Source: Blastomussa wellsi (Eukaryota > Cnidaria > Anthozoa > Scleractinia > Plerogyridae). From it: 64,000 nucleotides of DNA. The translations under genes were made by a program, and so were the position numbers. Shown piece by piece: positions 54,170-64,000 of the stretch (position 1 is the stretch's first letter; each line of letters begins with the position of its first letter). The notes under the pieces were generated by a model. The model was given only the letters and a program-made list of their open reading frames with translations. It had not been told where the DNA came from and did no database searches. The DNA is taken from assembly GCA_947652115.1 (NCBI GenBank), contig OX393572.1, positions 2,609,484 to 2,673,483 of the forward strand, written 5' to 3'.

Positions 54170-57100
54170 TTAGTCAGTGTATTCCGTGAAGTAAGTGTCG
54201 TCAGTGTATTCAGTGTAGTCAGTGTATTCCGTGAAGTCAGTGTCGTCAGTGTATTCAGTGTAGTCAGTGTATTCCGTGAAGTCAGTGTCGTCAGTGTATT
54301 CAGTGTAGTCAGTGTATTCCGTGAAGTCAGTTTCCTCAGTGTATTCAGTGTAGTCAGTGTATTCCGTGAAGTCAGTGTCGTCAGTGTATTCAGTGTAGTC
54401 AGTGTATTCCGTGAAGTCAGTTTCCTCAGTGTATTCAGTGTAGTCAGTGTATTCCGTGAAGTCAGTGTCGTCAGTGTATTCAGTGTAGTCAGTGTATTCC
54501 GTGAAGTCAGTGTCGTCAGTGTATTCAGTGTAGTCAGTGTATTCCGTGAAGTCAGTTTCCTCAGTGTATTCAGTGTAGTCAGTGTATTCCGTGAAGGCAG
54601 TGTCGTCAGTGTATTCAGTGTAGTCAGTGTATTCCGTGAAGTCAGTGTCGTCAGTGTATTCAGTGTAGTTAGTGTATTCCGTGAAGTCAGTGTCGTCAGT
54701 GTATTCATTGTAGTCAGTGTATTCCGTGAAGTCAGTGTCGTCAGTGTATTCAGTGTAGTCAGTGTATTCCGTGAAGTCAGTGTCGTCAGTGTATTCAGTG
54801 TAGTCAGTGTATTCCGTGAAGTCAGTGTCGTCAGTGTATTCAGTGTAGTCAGTGTATTCCGTGAAGTCAGTGTCGTCAGTGTATTCAGTGTAGTCAGTGT
54901 ATTCCGTGAAGTCAGTTTCCTCAGTGTATTCAGTGTAGTCAGTGTATTCCGTGAAGTCAGTTTCCTCAGTGTATTTAGTGTAGTCAGTGTATTCCGTGAA
55001 GTCAGTGTCGTCAGTGTATTCAGTGTAGTCAGTGTATTCCGTGAAGTCAGTGTCGTCAGTGTATTCAGTGTAGTCAGTGTATTCCGTGAAGTCAGTGTCG
55101 TCAGTGTATTCAGTGTAGTCAGTGTATNNNNNNNNNNNNNNNNNNNNNNNNNNNNNNNNNNNNNNNNNNNNNNNNNNNNNNNNNNNNNNNNNNNNNNNNN
55201 NNNNNNNNNNNNNNNNNNNNNNNNNNNNNNNNNNNNNNNNNNNNNNNNNNNNNNNNNNNNNNNNNNNNNNNNNNNNNNNNNNNNNNNNNNNNNNNNNNNN
55301 NNNNNNNNNNNNNNNNNNNNNNNNNNNATTCCGTGAAGTCAGTGTCGTCAGTGTATTCAGTGTAGTCAGTGTATTCCGTGAAGTCAGTGTCGTCAGTGTA
55401 TTCAGTGTAGTCAGTGTATTCCGTGAAGTCAGTTTCCTCAGTGTATTCAGTGTACTCAGTGTATTCCGTGAAGTCAGTGTCGTCAGTGTATTCAGTGTAG
55501 TCAGTGTATTCCGTGAAGTCAGTGTCGTCAGTGTATTCAGTGTAGTCAGTGTATTCCGTGAAGTCAGTGTCGTCAGTGTATTCAGTGTAGTCAGTGTATT
55601 CCGTGAAGTCAGTGTGGTCAGTGTATTCAGTGTAGTCAGTGTATTCCGTGAAGTCAGTGTCGTCAGTGTATTCAGTGTAGTCAGTGTATTCCGTGAAGTC
55701 AGTGTCGTCAGTGTATTCAGTGTAGTCAGTGTATTCCGTGAAGTCAGTGTCGTCCGTGTATTCAGTGTAGTCAGTGTATTCCGTGAAGTCAGTTTCCTCA
55801 GTGTATTCAGTGTAGTCAGTGTATTCCGTGAAGTCAGTGTCGTCAGTGTATTCAGTGTAGTCAGTGTATTCCGTGAAGTCAGTGTCGTCAGTGTATTCAG
55901 TGTAGTCAGTGTATTCCGTGAAGTCAGTGTCGTCAGTGTATTCAGTGTAGTCAGTGTATTCTGTGAAGTCAGTGTCGTCAGTGTATTCAGTGTAGTCAGT
56001 GTATTCCGTGAAGTCAGTTTCCTCAGTGTATTCAGTGTAGTCAGTGTATTCCGTGAAGTCAGTGTCTTCAGTGTATTCAGTGTAGTCAGTGTATTCCGTG
56101 AAGTCAGTGTCGTCAGTGTATTCAGTGTAGTCAGTGTATTCCGTGAAGTCAGTTTCCTCAGTGTATTCAGTGTAGTCAGTGTATTCCGTGAAGTCAGTGT
56201 CGTCAGTGTAGTCAGTGTATTCCGTGAAGTCAGTGTCGTCAGTGTATTCAGTGTAGTCAGTGTATTCCGTGAAGTCAGTGTCGTCAGTGTATTCAGTGTA
56301 GTCAGTGTATTCCGTGAACTCAGTGTCGTCAGTGTATTCAGTGTAGTCAGTGTATTCCGTGAAGTCAGTGTCGTCAGTGTATTCAGTGTAGTCAGTGTAT
56401 TCCGTGAAGTCAGTTTCCTCAGTGTATTCAGTGTAGTCAGTGTATTCCGTGAAGTCAGTGTCGTCAGTGTATTCAGTGTATTCCGTGAAGTCAGTTTCCT
56501 CAGTGTATTCAGTGTAGTCAGTGTATTCAGTGAAGTCAGTGTCGTCAGTGTATTCAGTGTAGTCAGTGTATTCCGTGAAGTCAGTGTCGTCAGTGTATTC
56601 AGTGTAGTCAGTGTATTCCGTGAAGTCAATGTCGTCAGTGTATTCAGTGTAGTCAGTGTATTCCGTGAAGTCAGTGTCGTCAGTGTATTCAGTGTAGTCA
56701 GTGTATTCCGTGAAGTCAGTGTCGTCAGTGTATTCAGTGTAGTCACTGTATTCCGTGAAGTCAGTGTCGTCAGTGTATTCAGTGTAGTCAGTGTATTCCG
56801 TGAAGTCAGTGTCGTCAGTGTATTCAGTGTAGTCAGTGTATTCCGTGAAGTCAGTGTCGTCAGTGTATTCAGTGTAGTCAGTGTATTCCGTGAAGTCAGT
56901 TTCCTCAGTGTATTCAGTGTAGTCAGTGTATTCCGTGAAGTCAGTGTCGTCAGTGTATTCAGTGTAGTCAGTGTATTTCGTGAACTCAGTGTCGTCAGTG
57001 TATTCAGTGTAGTCAGTGTATTCCGTGAAGTCAGTGTCGTCAGTGTATTCAGTGTAGTCAGTGTATTCCGTGAAGTCAGTTTCCTCAGTGTATTCAGTGT

Positions 57101-60100
57101 AGTCAGTGTATTCCGTGAAGTCAGTGTCGTCAGTGTATTCAGTGTATTCCGTGAAGTCAGTTTCCTCAGTGTATTCAGTGTAGTCAGTGTATTCAGTGAA
57201 GTCAGTGTCGTCAGTGTATTCAGTGTAGTCAGTGTATTCCGTGAAGTCAGTGTCGTCAGTGTATTCAGTGTAGTCAGTGTATTCCGTGAAGTCAATGTCG
57301 TCAGTGTATTCAGTGTAGTCAGTGTATTCCGTGAAGTCAGTTTCCTCAGTGTATTCGGTGTAGTCAGTGTATTCAGTGAAGTCAGTGTCGTCAGTGTATT
57401 CAGTGTAGTCAGTGTATTCCGTGAAGTCAGTGTCGTCAGTGTATTCAGTGTAGTCAGTGTATTCCGTGAAGTCAGTTTCCTCAGTGTATTCAGTGTAGTC
57501 AGTGTATTCCGTGAAGTCAGTGTCGTCAGTGTATTCAGTGTAGTCAGTGTATTCCGTAAAGTCAGTGTCGTCAGTGTATTCAGTGTAGTCAGTGTATTCT
57601 GTGAAGTCAGTGTCGTCAGTGTATTCAGTGTAGTCAGTGTATTCCGTGAAGTCAGTGTCGTCAGTGTATTCAGTGTAGTCAGTGTATTCCGTGAAGTCAG
57701 TTTCCTCAGTGTATTCAGTGTAGTCAGTGTATTCCGTGAAGTCAGTTTCCTCAGTGTATTCAGTGTAGTCAGTGTATTCCGTGAAGTCAGTGTCGTCAGT
57801 GTATTCAGTGTAGTCAGTGTATTTCGTGAAGTCAGTTTCCTCAGTGTATTCAGTGTAGTCAGTGCATTCCGTGAAGTCAGTTTCCTCAGTGTATTCAGTG
57901 TAGTCAGTGTATTCCGTGAAGTCAGTGTCGTCAGTGTATTCAGTGTAGTCAGTGTATTCCGTGAAGTCAGTGTCGTCAGTGTATTCAGTGTAGACAGTGT
58001 ATTCCGTGAAGTCAGTGTCGTCAGTGTATTCAGTGTAGTCAGTGTATTCCGTGAAGTCAGTGTCGTCAGTGTAGTCAGTGTATTCTGTGAAGTCAGTTTC
58101 CTCAGTGTATTCAGTGTAGTCAGTGTATTCCGTGAAGTCAGTTTCCTCAGTGTATTCAGTGTAGTCAGTGTATTCCGTGAAGTCAGTGTCGTCAGTGTAT
58201 TCAGTGTAGTCAGTGTATTCCGTGAAGTCAGTGTCGTCAGTGTATTCAGTGTAGTCAGTGTATTCCGTGAAGTCAGTGTCGTCAGTGTATTCAGTGTAGT
58301 CAGTGTATTCCGTGAAGTCAGTGTCGTCAGTGTATTCAGTGTAGTCAGTGTATTCCGTGAAGTCAGTGTCGTCAGTGTATTCAGTGTAGTCAGTGTATTC
58401 CGTGAAGTCAGTGTCGTCAGTGTATTCAGTGTATTCCGTGAAGTCAGTTTCCTCAGTGTATTCAGTGTAGTCAGTGTATTCCGTGAAGTCAGTTTCCTCA
58501 GTGTATTCAGTGTAGTCAGTGTATTCCGTGAAGTCAGTGTCGTCAGTGTATTCAGTGTAGTCAGTGTATTCCGTGAAGTCAGTGTCGTCAGTGTAGTCAG
58601 TGTAGTCAGTGTATTCCGTGAAGTCAGTGTCGTCAGTGTATTCAGTGTAGTCAGTGTATTCCGTGAAGTCAGTGTCGTCAGTGTATTCAGTGTAGTCAGT
58701 GTATTCCGTGAAGTCAGTGTCGTCAGTGTATTCAGTGTAGTCAGTGTATTCCGTGAAGTCAGTGTCGTCAGTGTATTCAGTGTAGTCAGTGTATTCCGTG
58801 AAGTCAGTGTCGTCAGTGTATTCAGTGTAGTCAGTGTATTCCGTAAAGTCAGTTTCCTCAGTGTATTCAGTGTAGTCAGTGTATTCCGTGAAGTCAGTTT
58901 CCTCAGTGTATTCAGTGTAGTCAGTGTATTCCGTGAAGTCAGTGTCGTCAGTGTATTCAGTGTAGTCAGTGTATTTCGTGAAGTCAGTTTCCTCAGTGTA
59001 TTCAGTGTAGTCAGTGCATTCCGTGAAGTCAGTTTCCTCAGTGTATTCAGTGTAGTCAGTGTATTCCGTGAAGTCAGTGTCGTCAGTGTATTCAGTGTAG
59101 TCAGTGTATTCCGTGAAGTCAGTGTCGTCAGTGTATTCAGTGTAGTCAGTGTATTCCGTGAAGTCAGTGTCGTCAGTGTATTCAGTGTATTCCGTGAAGT
59201 CAGTGTCCTCAGTGTATTCAGTGTAGTCAGTGTATTCCGTGAAGTCAGTGTCGTCAGTGTATTCAGTGTAGTCAGTGTATTCCGTGAAGTCAGTGTCGTC
59301 AGTGTATTCAGTGTAGTCAGTGTATTCCGTGAAGTCAGTGTCGTCAGTGTATTCAGTCTAGTCAGTGTATTCCGTGAAGTCAGTGTCGTCAGTGTATTCA
59401 GTGTAGTCAGTGTATTCCGTGAAGTCAGTTTCCTCATTGTATTCAGTGTAGTCAGTGTATTCCGTGAAGTCAGTTTCCTCAGTGTATTCAGTGTAGTTAG
59501 TGTATTCCGTGAAGTCAGTGTCGTCAGTGTATTCAGTGTAGTCAGTGTATTCCGTGAAGTCAGTGTCGTCAGTGTATTCAGTGTAGTCAGTGTATTCCGT
59601 GAAGTCAGTGTCGTCAGTGTATTCAGTGTAGTCAGTGTATTCCGTGAAGTCAGTATCGTCAGTGTATTCAGTGTAGTCAGTGTATTCCGTGAAGTCAGTG
59701 TCGTCAGTGTATTCAGTGTAGTCAGTGTATTCCGTGAAGTCAGTGTCGTCAGTGTATTCAGTGTAGTCAGTGTATTCCGTGAAGTCAGTTTCCTCAGTGT
59801 ATTCAGTGTAGTCAGTGTATTCCGTGAAGTCAGTGTCGTCAGTGTATTCAGTGTAGTCAGTGTATTCCGTGAAGTCAGTGTCGTCAGTGTATTCAGTGTA
59901 GTCAGTGTATTCCGTGAAGTCAGTGTCGTCAGTGTATTTAGTGTAGTCAGTGTATTCCGTGAAGTCAGTGTCGTCAGTGTATTCAGTGTAGTCAGTGTAT
60001 TCCGTGAAGTCAGTGTCGTCAGTGTATTCAGTGTAGTCAGTGTATTCCGTGAAGTCAGTGTCGTCAGTGTATTCAGTGTAGTCAGTGTATTCCGTGAAGT

Positions 60101-63100
60101 CAGTGTCGTCAGTGTATTCAGTGTAGTCAGTGTATTCCGTGAAGTCAGTGTCGTCAGTGTATTCAGTGTAGTCAGTGTATTCCGTGAAGTCAGTTTCCTC
60201 AGTTTATTCAGTGTAGTCAGTGTATTCCGTGAAGTCAGTTTCCTCAGTGTATTCAGTGTAGTCAGTGTATTCCGTGAAGTCAGTGTCGTCAGTGTATTCA
60301 GTGTAGTCAGTGTATTCCGTGAAGTCAGTGTCGTCAGTGTATTCAGTGTAGTCAGTGTATTCCGTGAAGTCAGTGTCATCAGTGTAATCAGTGTAGTCAG
60401 TGTATTCCGTGAAGTCAGTTTCCTCAGTGTATTCAGTGTAGTCAGTGTATTCCGTGAAGTCAGTGTCGTCAGTGTATTCAGTGTAGTCAGTGTATTCCGT
60501 GAAGTCAGTTTCCTCAGTGTATTCAGTGTAGTCAGTGCATTCCGTGAAGTCAGTGTCGTCAGTGTATTCAGTGTAGTCAGTCCATTCCGTGAAGTCAGTG
60601 TCGTCAGTGTAGTCAGTGTAGTCAGTGTATTCCGTGAAGTCAGTTTCCTCAGTGTATTCAGTGTAGTCAGTGTATTCCGTGAAGTCAGTGTCGTCAGTGT
60701 ATTCAGTGTAGTCAGTGTATTCCGTGAAGTCAGTTTCCTCAGTGTATTCAGTGTAGTCAGTGTATTCCGTGAAGTCAGTGTCGTCAGTGTATTCAGTGTA
60801 GTCAGTGTATTCCGTGAAGTCAGTGTCGTCAGTGTATTCAGAGTAGTCAGTGTATTCCGTGAAGTCAGTGTCGTCAGTGTATTCAGTGTAGTCAGTGTAT
60901 TCCGTGAAGTCAGTTTCATCAGTGTATTCAGTGTAGTCAGTGTATTCCGTGAAGTCAGTGTCGTCAGTGTATTCAGTGTAGTCAGTGTATTCCGTGAAGT
61001 CAGTGTCGTCAGTGTATTCAGTGTAGTCAGTGTATTCCGTGAAGTCAGTGTCGTCAGTGTATTCAGTGTAGTCAGTGTATTCCGTGAAGTCAGTGTCGTC
61101 AGTGTATTCAGTGTAGTCAGTGTATTCCGTGAAGTCAGTGTCGTCAGTGTATTCAGTGTAGTCAGTGTATTCCGTGAAGTCAGTGTCGTCAGTGTATTCA
61201 GTGTATTCCGTGAAGTCAGTGTCGTCAGTGTATTCAGTGTAGTCAGTGTATTCCGTGAAGTCAGTGTCGTCAGTGTATTCAGTGTAGTCAGTGTATTCCG
61301 TGAAGTCAGTGTCGTCAGTGTATTCAGTGTAGTCAGTGTATTCCGTGAAGTCAGTGTCGTCAGTGTATTCAGTGTAGTCAGTGTATTCCGTGAAGTCAAT
61401 TTCCTCAGTGTATTCAGTGTAGTCAGTGTATTCCGTGAAGTCAGTGTCGTCAGTGTATTCAGTGTAGTCAGTGTATTCCGTGAAGTCAGTTTCCTCAGTG
61501 TATTCAGTGTAGTCAGTGTATTCCGTGAAGTCAGTGTCGTCAGTGTATTCAGTGTAGTCAGTCCATTCCGTGAAGTCAGTGTCGTCAGTGTAGTCAGTGT
61601 AGTCAGTGTATTCCGTGAAGTCAGTTTCCTCAGTGTATTCAGTGTAGTCAGTGTATTCCGTGAAGTCAGTGTCGTCAGTGTATTCAGTGTAGTCAGTGTA
61701 TTCCGTGAAGTCAGTTTCCTCAGTGTATTCAGTGTAGTCAGTGTATTCCGTGAAGTCAGTTTCCTCAGTGTATTCAGTGTAGTCAGTGTATTCCGTGAAG
61801 TCAGTGTCGTCAGTGTATTCAGTGTAGTCAGTGTATTCCGTGAAGTCAGTGTCGTCAGTGTAGTCAGTGTAGTCAGTGTATTCCGTGAAGTCAGTGTCGT
61901 CAGTGTATTCAGTGTAGTCAGTGTATTCCGTGAAGTCAGCGTCGTCAGTGTATTCAGTGTAGTCAGTGTATTCCGTGAAGTCAGTGTCGTCAGTGTATTC
62001 AGTGTAGTCAGTGTATTCCGTGAAGTCAGTGTCGTCAGTGTATTCAGTGTAGTCAGTGTATTCCGTGAAGTCAGTGTCGTCAGTGTATTCAGTGTAGTCA
62101 GTGTATTCCGTAAAGTCAGTTTCCTCAGTGTATTCAGTGTAGTCAGTGTATTCCGTGAAGTCAGTTTCCTCAGTGTATTCAGTGTAGTCAGTGTATTCCG
62201 TGAAGTCAGTGTCGTCAGTGTATTCAGTGTAGTCAGTGTATTTCGTGAAGTCAGTTTCCTCAGTGTATTCAGTGTAGTCAGTGCATTCCGTGAAGTCAGT
62301 TTCCTCAGTGTATTCAGTGTAGTCAGTGTATTCCGTGAAGTCAGTGTCGTCAGTGTATTCAGTGTAGTCAGTGTATTCCGTGAAGTCAGTGTCGTCAGTG
62401 TATTCAGTGTAGTCAGTGTATTCCGTGAAGTCAGTGTCGTCAGTGTATTCAGTGTAGTCAGTGTATTCCGTGAAGTCAGTGTCGTCAGTGTATTCAGTGT
62501 AGTCAGTGTATTCCGTGAAGTCAGTGTCGTCAGTGTATTCAGTGTAGTCAGTGTATTCCGTGAAGTCAGTGTCGTCAGTGTATTCAGTGTAGTCAGTGTA
62601 TTCCGTGAAGTCAGTGTCGTCAGTGTATTCAGTCTAGTCAGTGTATTCCGTGAAGTCAGTGTCGTCAGTGTATTCGGTGTAGTCAGTGTATTCCGTGAAG
62701 TCAGTTTCCTCAGTGTATTCAGTGTAGTCAGTGTATTCCGTGAAGTCAGTGTCGTCAGTGTAGTCAGTGTATTCCGTGAAGTCAGTTTCCTCAGTGTATT
62801 CAGTGTAGTCAGTGTATTCCGTGAAGTCAGTTTCCTCAGTGTATTCAGTGTAGTCAGTGTATTGCGTGAAGTCAGTGTCGTCAGTGTATTCAGTGTAGTC
62901 AGTGTATTCCGTGAAGTCAGTGTCGTCAGTGTATTCAGTGTAGTCAGTGTATTCCGTGAAGTCAGTGTCATCAGTGTATTCAGTGTAGTCAGTGTATTCC
63001 GTGAAGTCAGTGTCGTCAGTGTATTCAGTGTAGTCAGTGTATTCCGTGAAGTCAGTGTCGTCAGTGTATTCAGTGTAGTCAGTGTATTCCGTGAAGTCAG

Positions 63101-64000
63101 TGTCGTCAGTGTATTCAGTGTAGTCAGTGTATTCCGTGAAGTCAGTTTCCTCAGTGTATTCAGTGTAGTCAGTGTATTCCGTGAAGTCAGTGTCGTCAGT
63201 GTATTCAGTGTAGTCAGTGTATTCCGTGAAGTCAGTGTCGTCAGTGTATTCAGTGTAGTCAGTGTATTCCGTGAAGTCAGTGTCGTCAGTGTATTTAGTG
63301 TAGTCAGTGTATTCCGTGAAGTCAGTGTCGTCAGTGTATTCAGTGTAGTCAGTGTATTCCGTGAAGTCAGTGTCGTCAGTGTATTCAGTGTAGTCAGTGT
63401 ATTCCGTGAAGTCAGTGTCGTCAGTGTATTCAGTGTAGTCAGTGTATTCCGTGAAGTCAGTGTCGTCAGTGTATTCAGTGTAGTCAGTGTATTCCGTGAA
63501 GTCAGTTTCCTCAGTTTATTCAGTGTAGTCAGTGTATTCCGTGAAGTCAGTTTCCTCAGTGTATTCAGTGTAGTCAGTGTATTCCGTGAAGTCAGTGTCG
63601 TCAGTGTATTCAGTGTAGTCAGTGTATTCCGTGAAGTCAGTGTCGTCAGTGTATTCAGTGTAGTCAGTGTATTCCGTGAAGTCAGTGTCATCAGTGTATT
63701 CAGTGTAGTCAGTGTATTCCGTGAAGTCAGTGTCGTCAGTGTAGTCAGTGTATTCCGTGAAGTCAGTGTCGTCAGTGTATTCAGTGTAGTCAGTGTATTC
63801 CGTGAAGTCAGTGTCGTCAGTGTATTCAGTGTAGTCAGTGTATTCCGTGAAGTCAGTGTCGTCAGTGTATTCAGTGTAGTCAGTGTATTCCGTGAAGTCA
63901 GTGTCGTCAGTGTATTCAGTGTAGTCAGTGTATTCCGTGAAGTCAGTGTCGTCAGTGTATTCAGTGTAGTCAGTGTATTCCGTGAAGTCAGTTTCCTCAG
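54170..64000. repeat. Satellite block 3: homogeneous 45-bp unit of five 9-mers, continues past the right edge
   Basis: The unit is the five 9-mers GTATTCCGT, GAAGTCAGT, GTCGTCAGT, GTATTCAGT, GTAGTCAGT. A second form has TTCCTCAGT in place of the third 9-mer. About 9.6 kb of known bases give roughly 210 units, most with none to two changes; some units lack one or two 9-mers. On the minus strand two frames are open (Thr/Leu/Ser/Arg/Asn repeats or Tyr/Thr/Asp/Glu repeats) and on the plus strand one, so a 3173-codon frame is a by-product. No promoter or start context supports coding. Confidence 0.98.
55128..55327. other. Assembly gap (200 N) inside the satellite
   Basis: Exactly 200 N characters, so the true size of the array is unknown. 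The flanks on both sides are the same 45-bp satellite. Confidence 0.99.

Noticed and set aside
54170..63691. A 3173-codon open frame on the minus strand with TSRN/TLTTLN repeats
   Set aside because: The frame is a consequence of a 45-bp satellite whose length is divisible by three. It crosses an N gap, two minus-strand frames are open at once, and there is no start context, splice signal or non-repeat domain.
48372..64000. CRISPR array or telomeric repeat
   Set aside because: There are no unique spacers between the repeats, the context is eukaryotic, and the monomers are not TTAGGG-type.

Overview
The window reads as metazoan nuclear DNA: AT-rich, with short phase-consistent GT-AG introns, genes on both strands, and a dense load of palindromic MITEs, tRNA-derived SINEs and non-LTR retrotransposon tails. 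Gene content and repeat families (the hairpin repeat with TTTCGAGCGTTAGC, the palindromic ATTATTCCA/GCGCG element, the SF3-helicase-like fragment) fit an anthozoan cnidarian, most likely a stony coral. That placement is inference, since no rRNA or mitochondrial marker is present.

The gene-bearing part is about 1-42.5 kb. From left to right: (1) the 5' two-thirds of the domain order of PIKFYVE on the minus strand, ten exons from 10964 to the left edge (FYVE, DEP, start of the TCP-1/Cpn60-like domain); (2) an intronless RWDD2-type gene on the plus strand, head-to-head with PIKFYVE; (3) a complete 15-exon AKT/PKB kinase gene on the plus strand (15947-24160, 466 aa); (4) a complete 11-exon NDUFAF5 gene on the minus strand (32024-27254, 324 aa), convergent with AKT; (5) a three-exon gene on the plus strand for an RPA70-like multi-OB-fold protein, best candidate SHLD2/FAM35A (32265-34571, 592 aa), head-to-head with NDUFAF5; (6) a complete five-exon RBBP9 serine hydrolase gene on the minus strand (38555-35454, 185 aa); (7) an unrecognised two-exon coiled-coil gene model on the minus strand (42403-41608). 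All reconstructed exon sets keep frame and the complete ones sum to multiples of three.

From 42.4 to 48.4 kb lies a transposon graveyard: two near-identical Tc1/mariner-type transposase copies (one intact, one interrupted by a nested MITE), an SF3-helicase-like C-terminal fragment, a long-TIR palindromic element abutting a decayed DIRS-type reverse transcriptase/RNase H, a diverged ~99-bp repeat and a tRNA-derived SINE.

From 48.37 kb to the right edge (64.0 kb) everything is satellite DNA. The first part (to ~50.4 kb) is built of 15-bp monomers in a 45-bp higher-order unit. The middle (~50.4-54.17 kb) is irregular 9-bp monomers with internal segmental duplications. The last ~9.8 kb is a homogeneous 45-bp unit made of five 9-bp monomers, present in roughly 210 copies and running out of the window. 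The very long open frames there are by-products of a repeat length divisible by three. Two 200-base N runs (15194-15393 and 55128-55327) are assembly gaps inside repeats.

Functionally the genes are unrelated housekeeping/signalling loci. PIKFYVE (makes PI(3,5)P2) and AKT (PIP3 effector) both belong to phosphoinositide signalling, but nothing suggests co-regulation beyond proximity. The two head-to-head pairs (PIKFYVE/RWDD2 and NDUFAF5/SHLD2-like), each with under 280 bp between start codons, look like bidirectional promoters.
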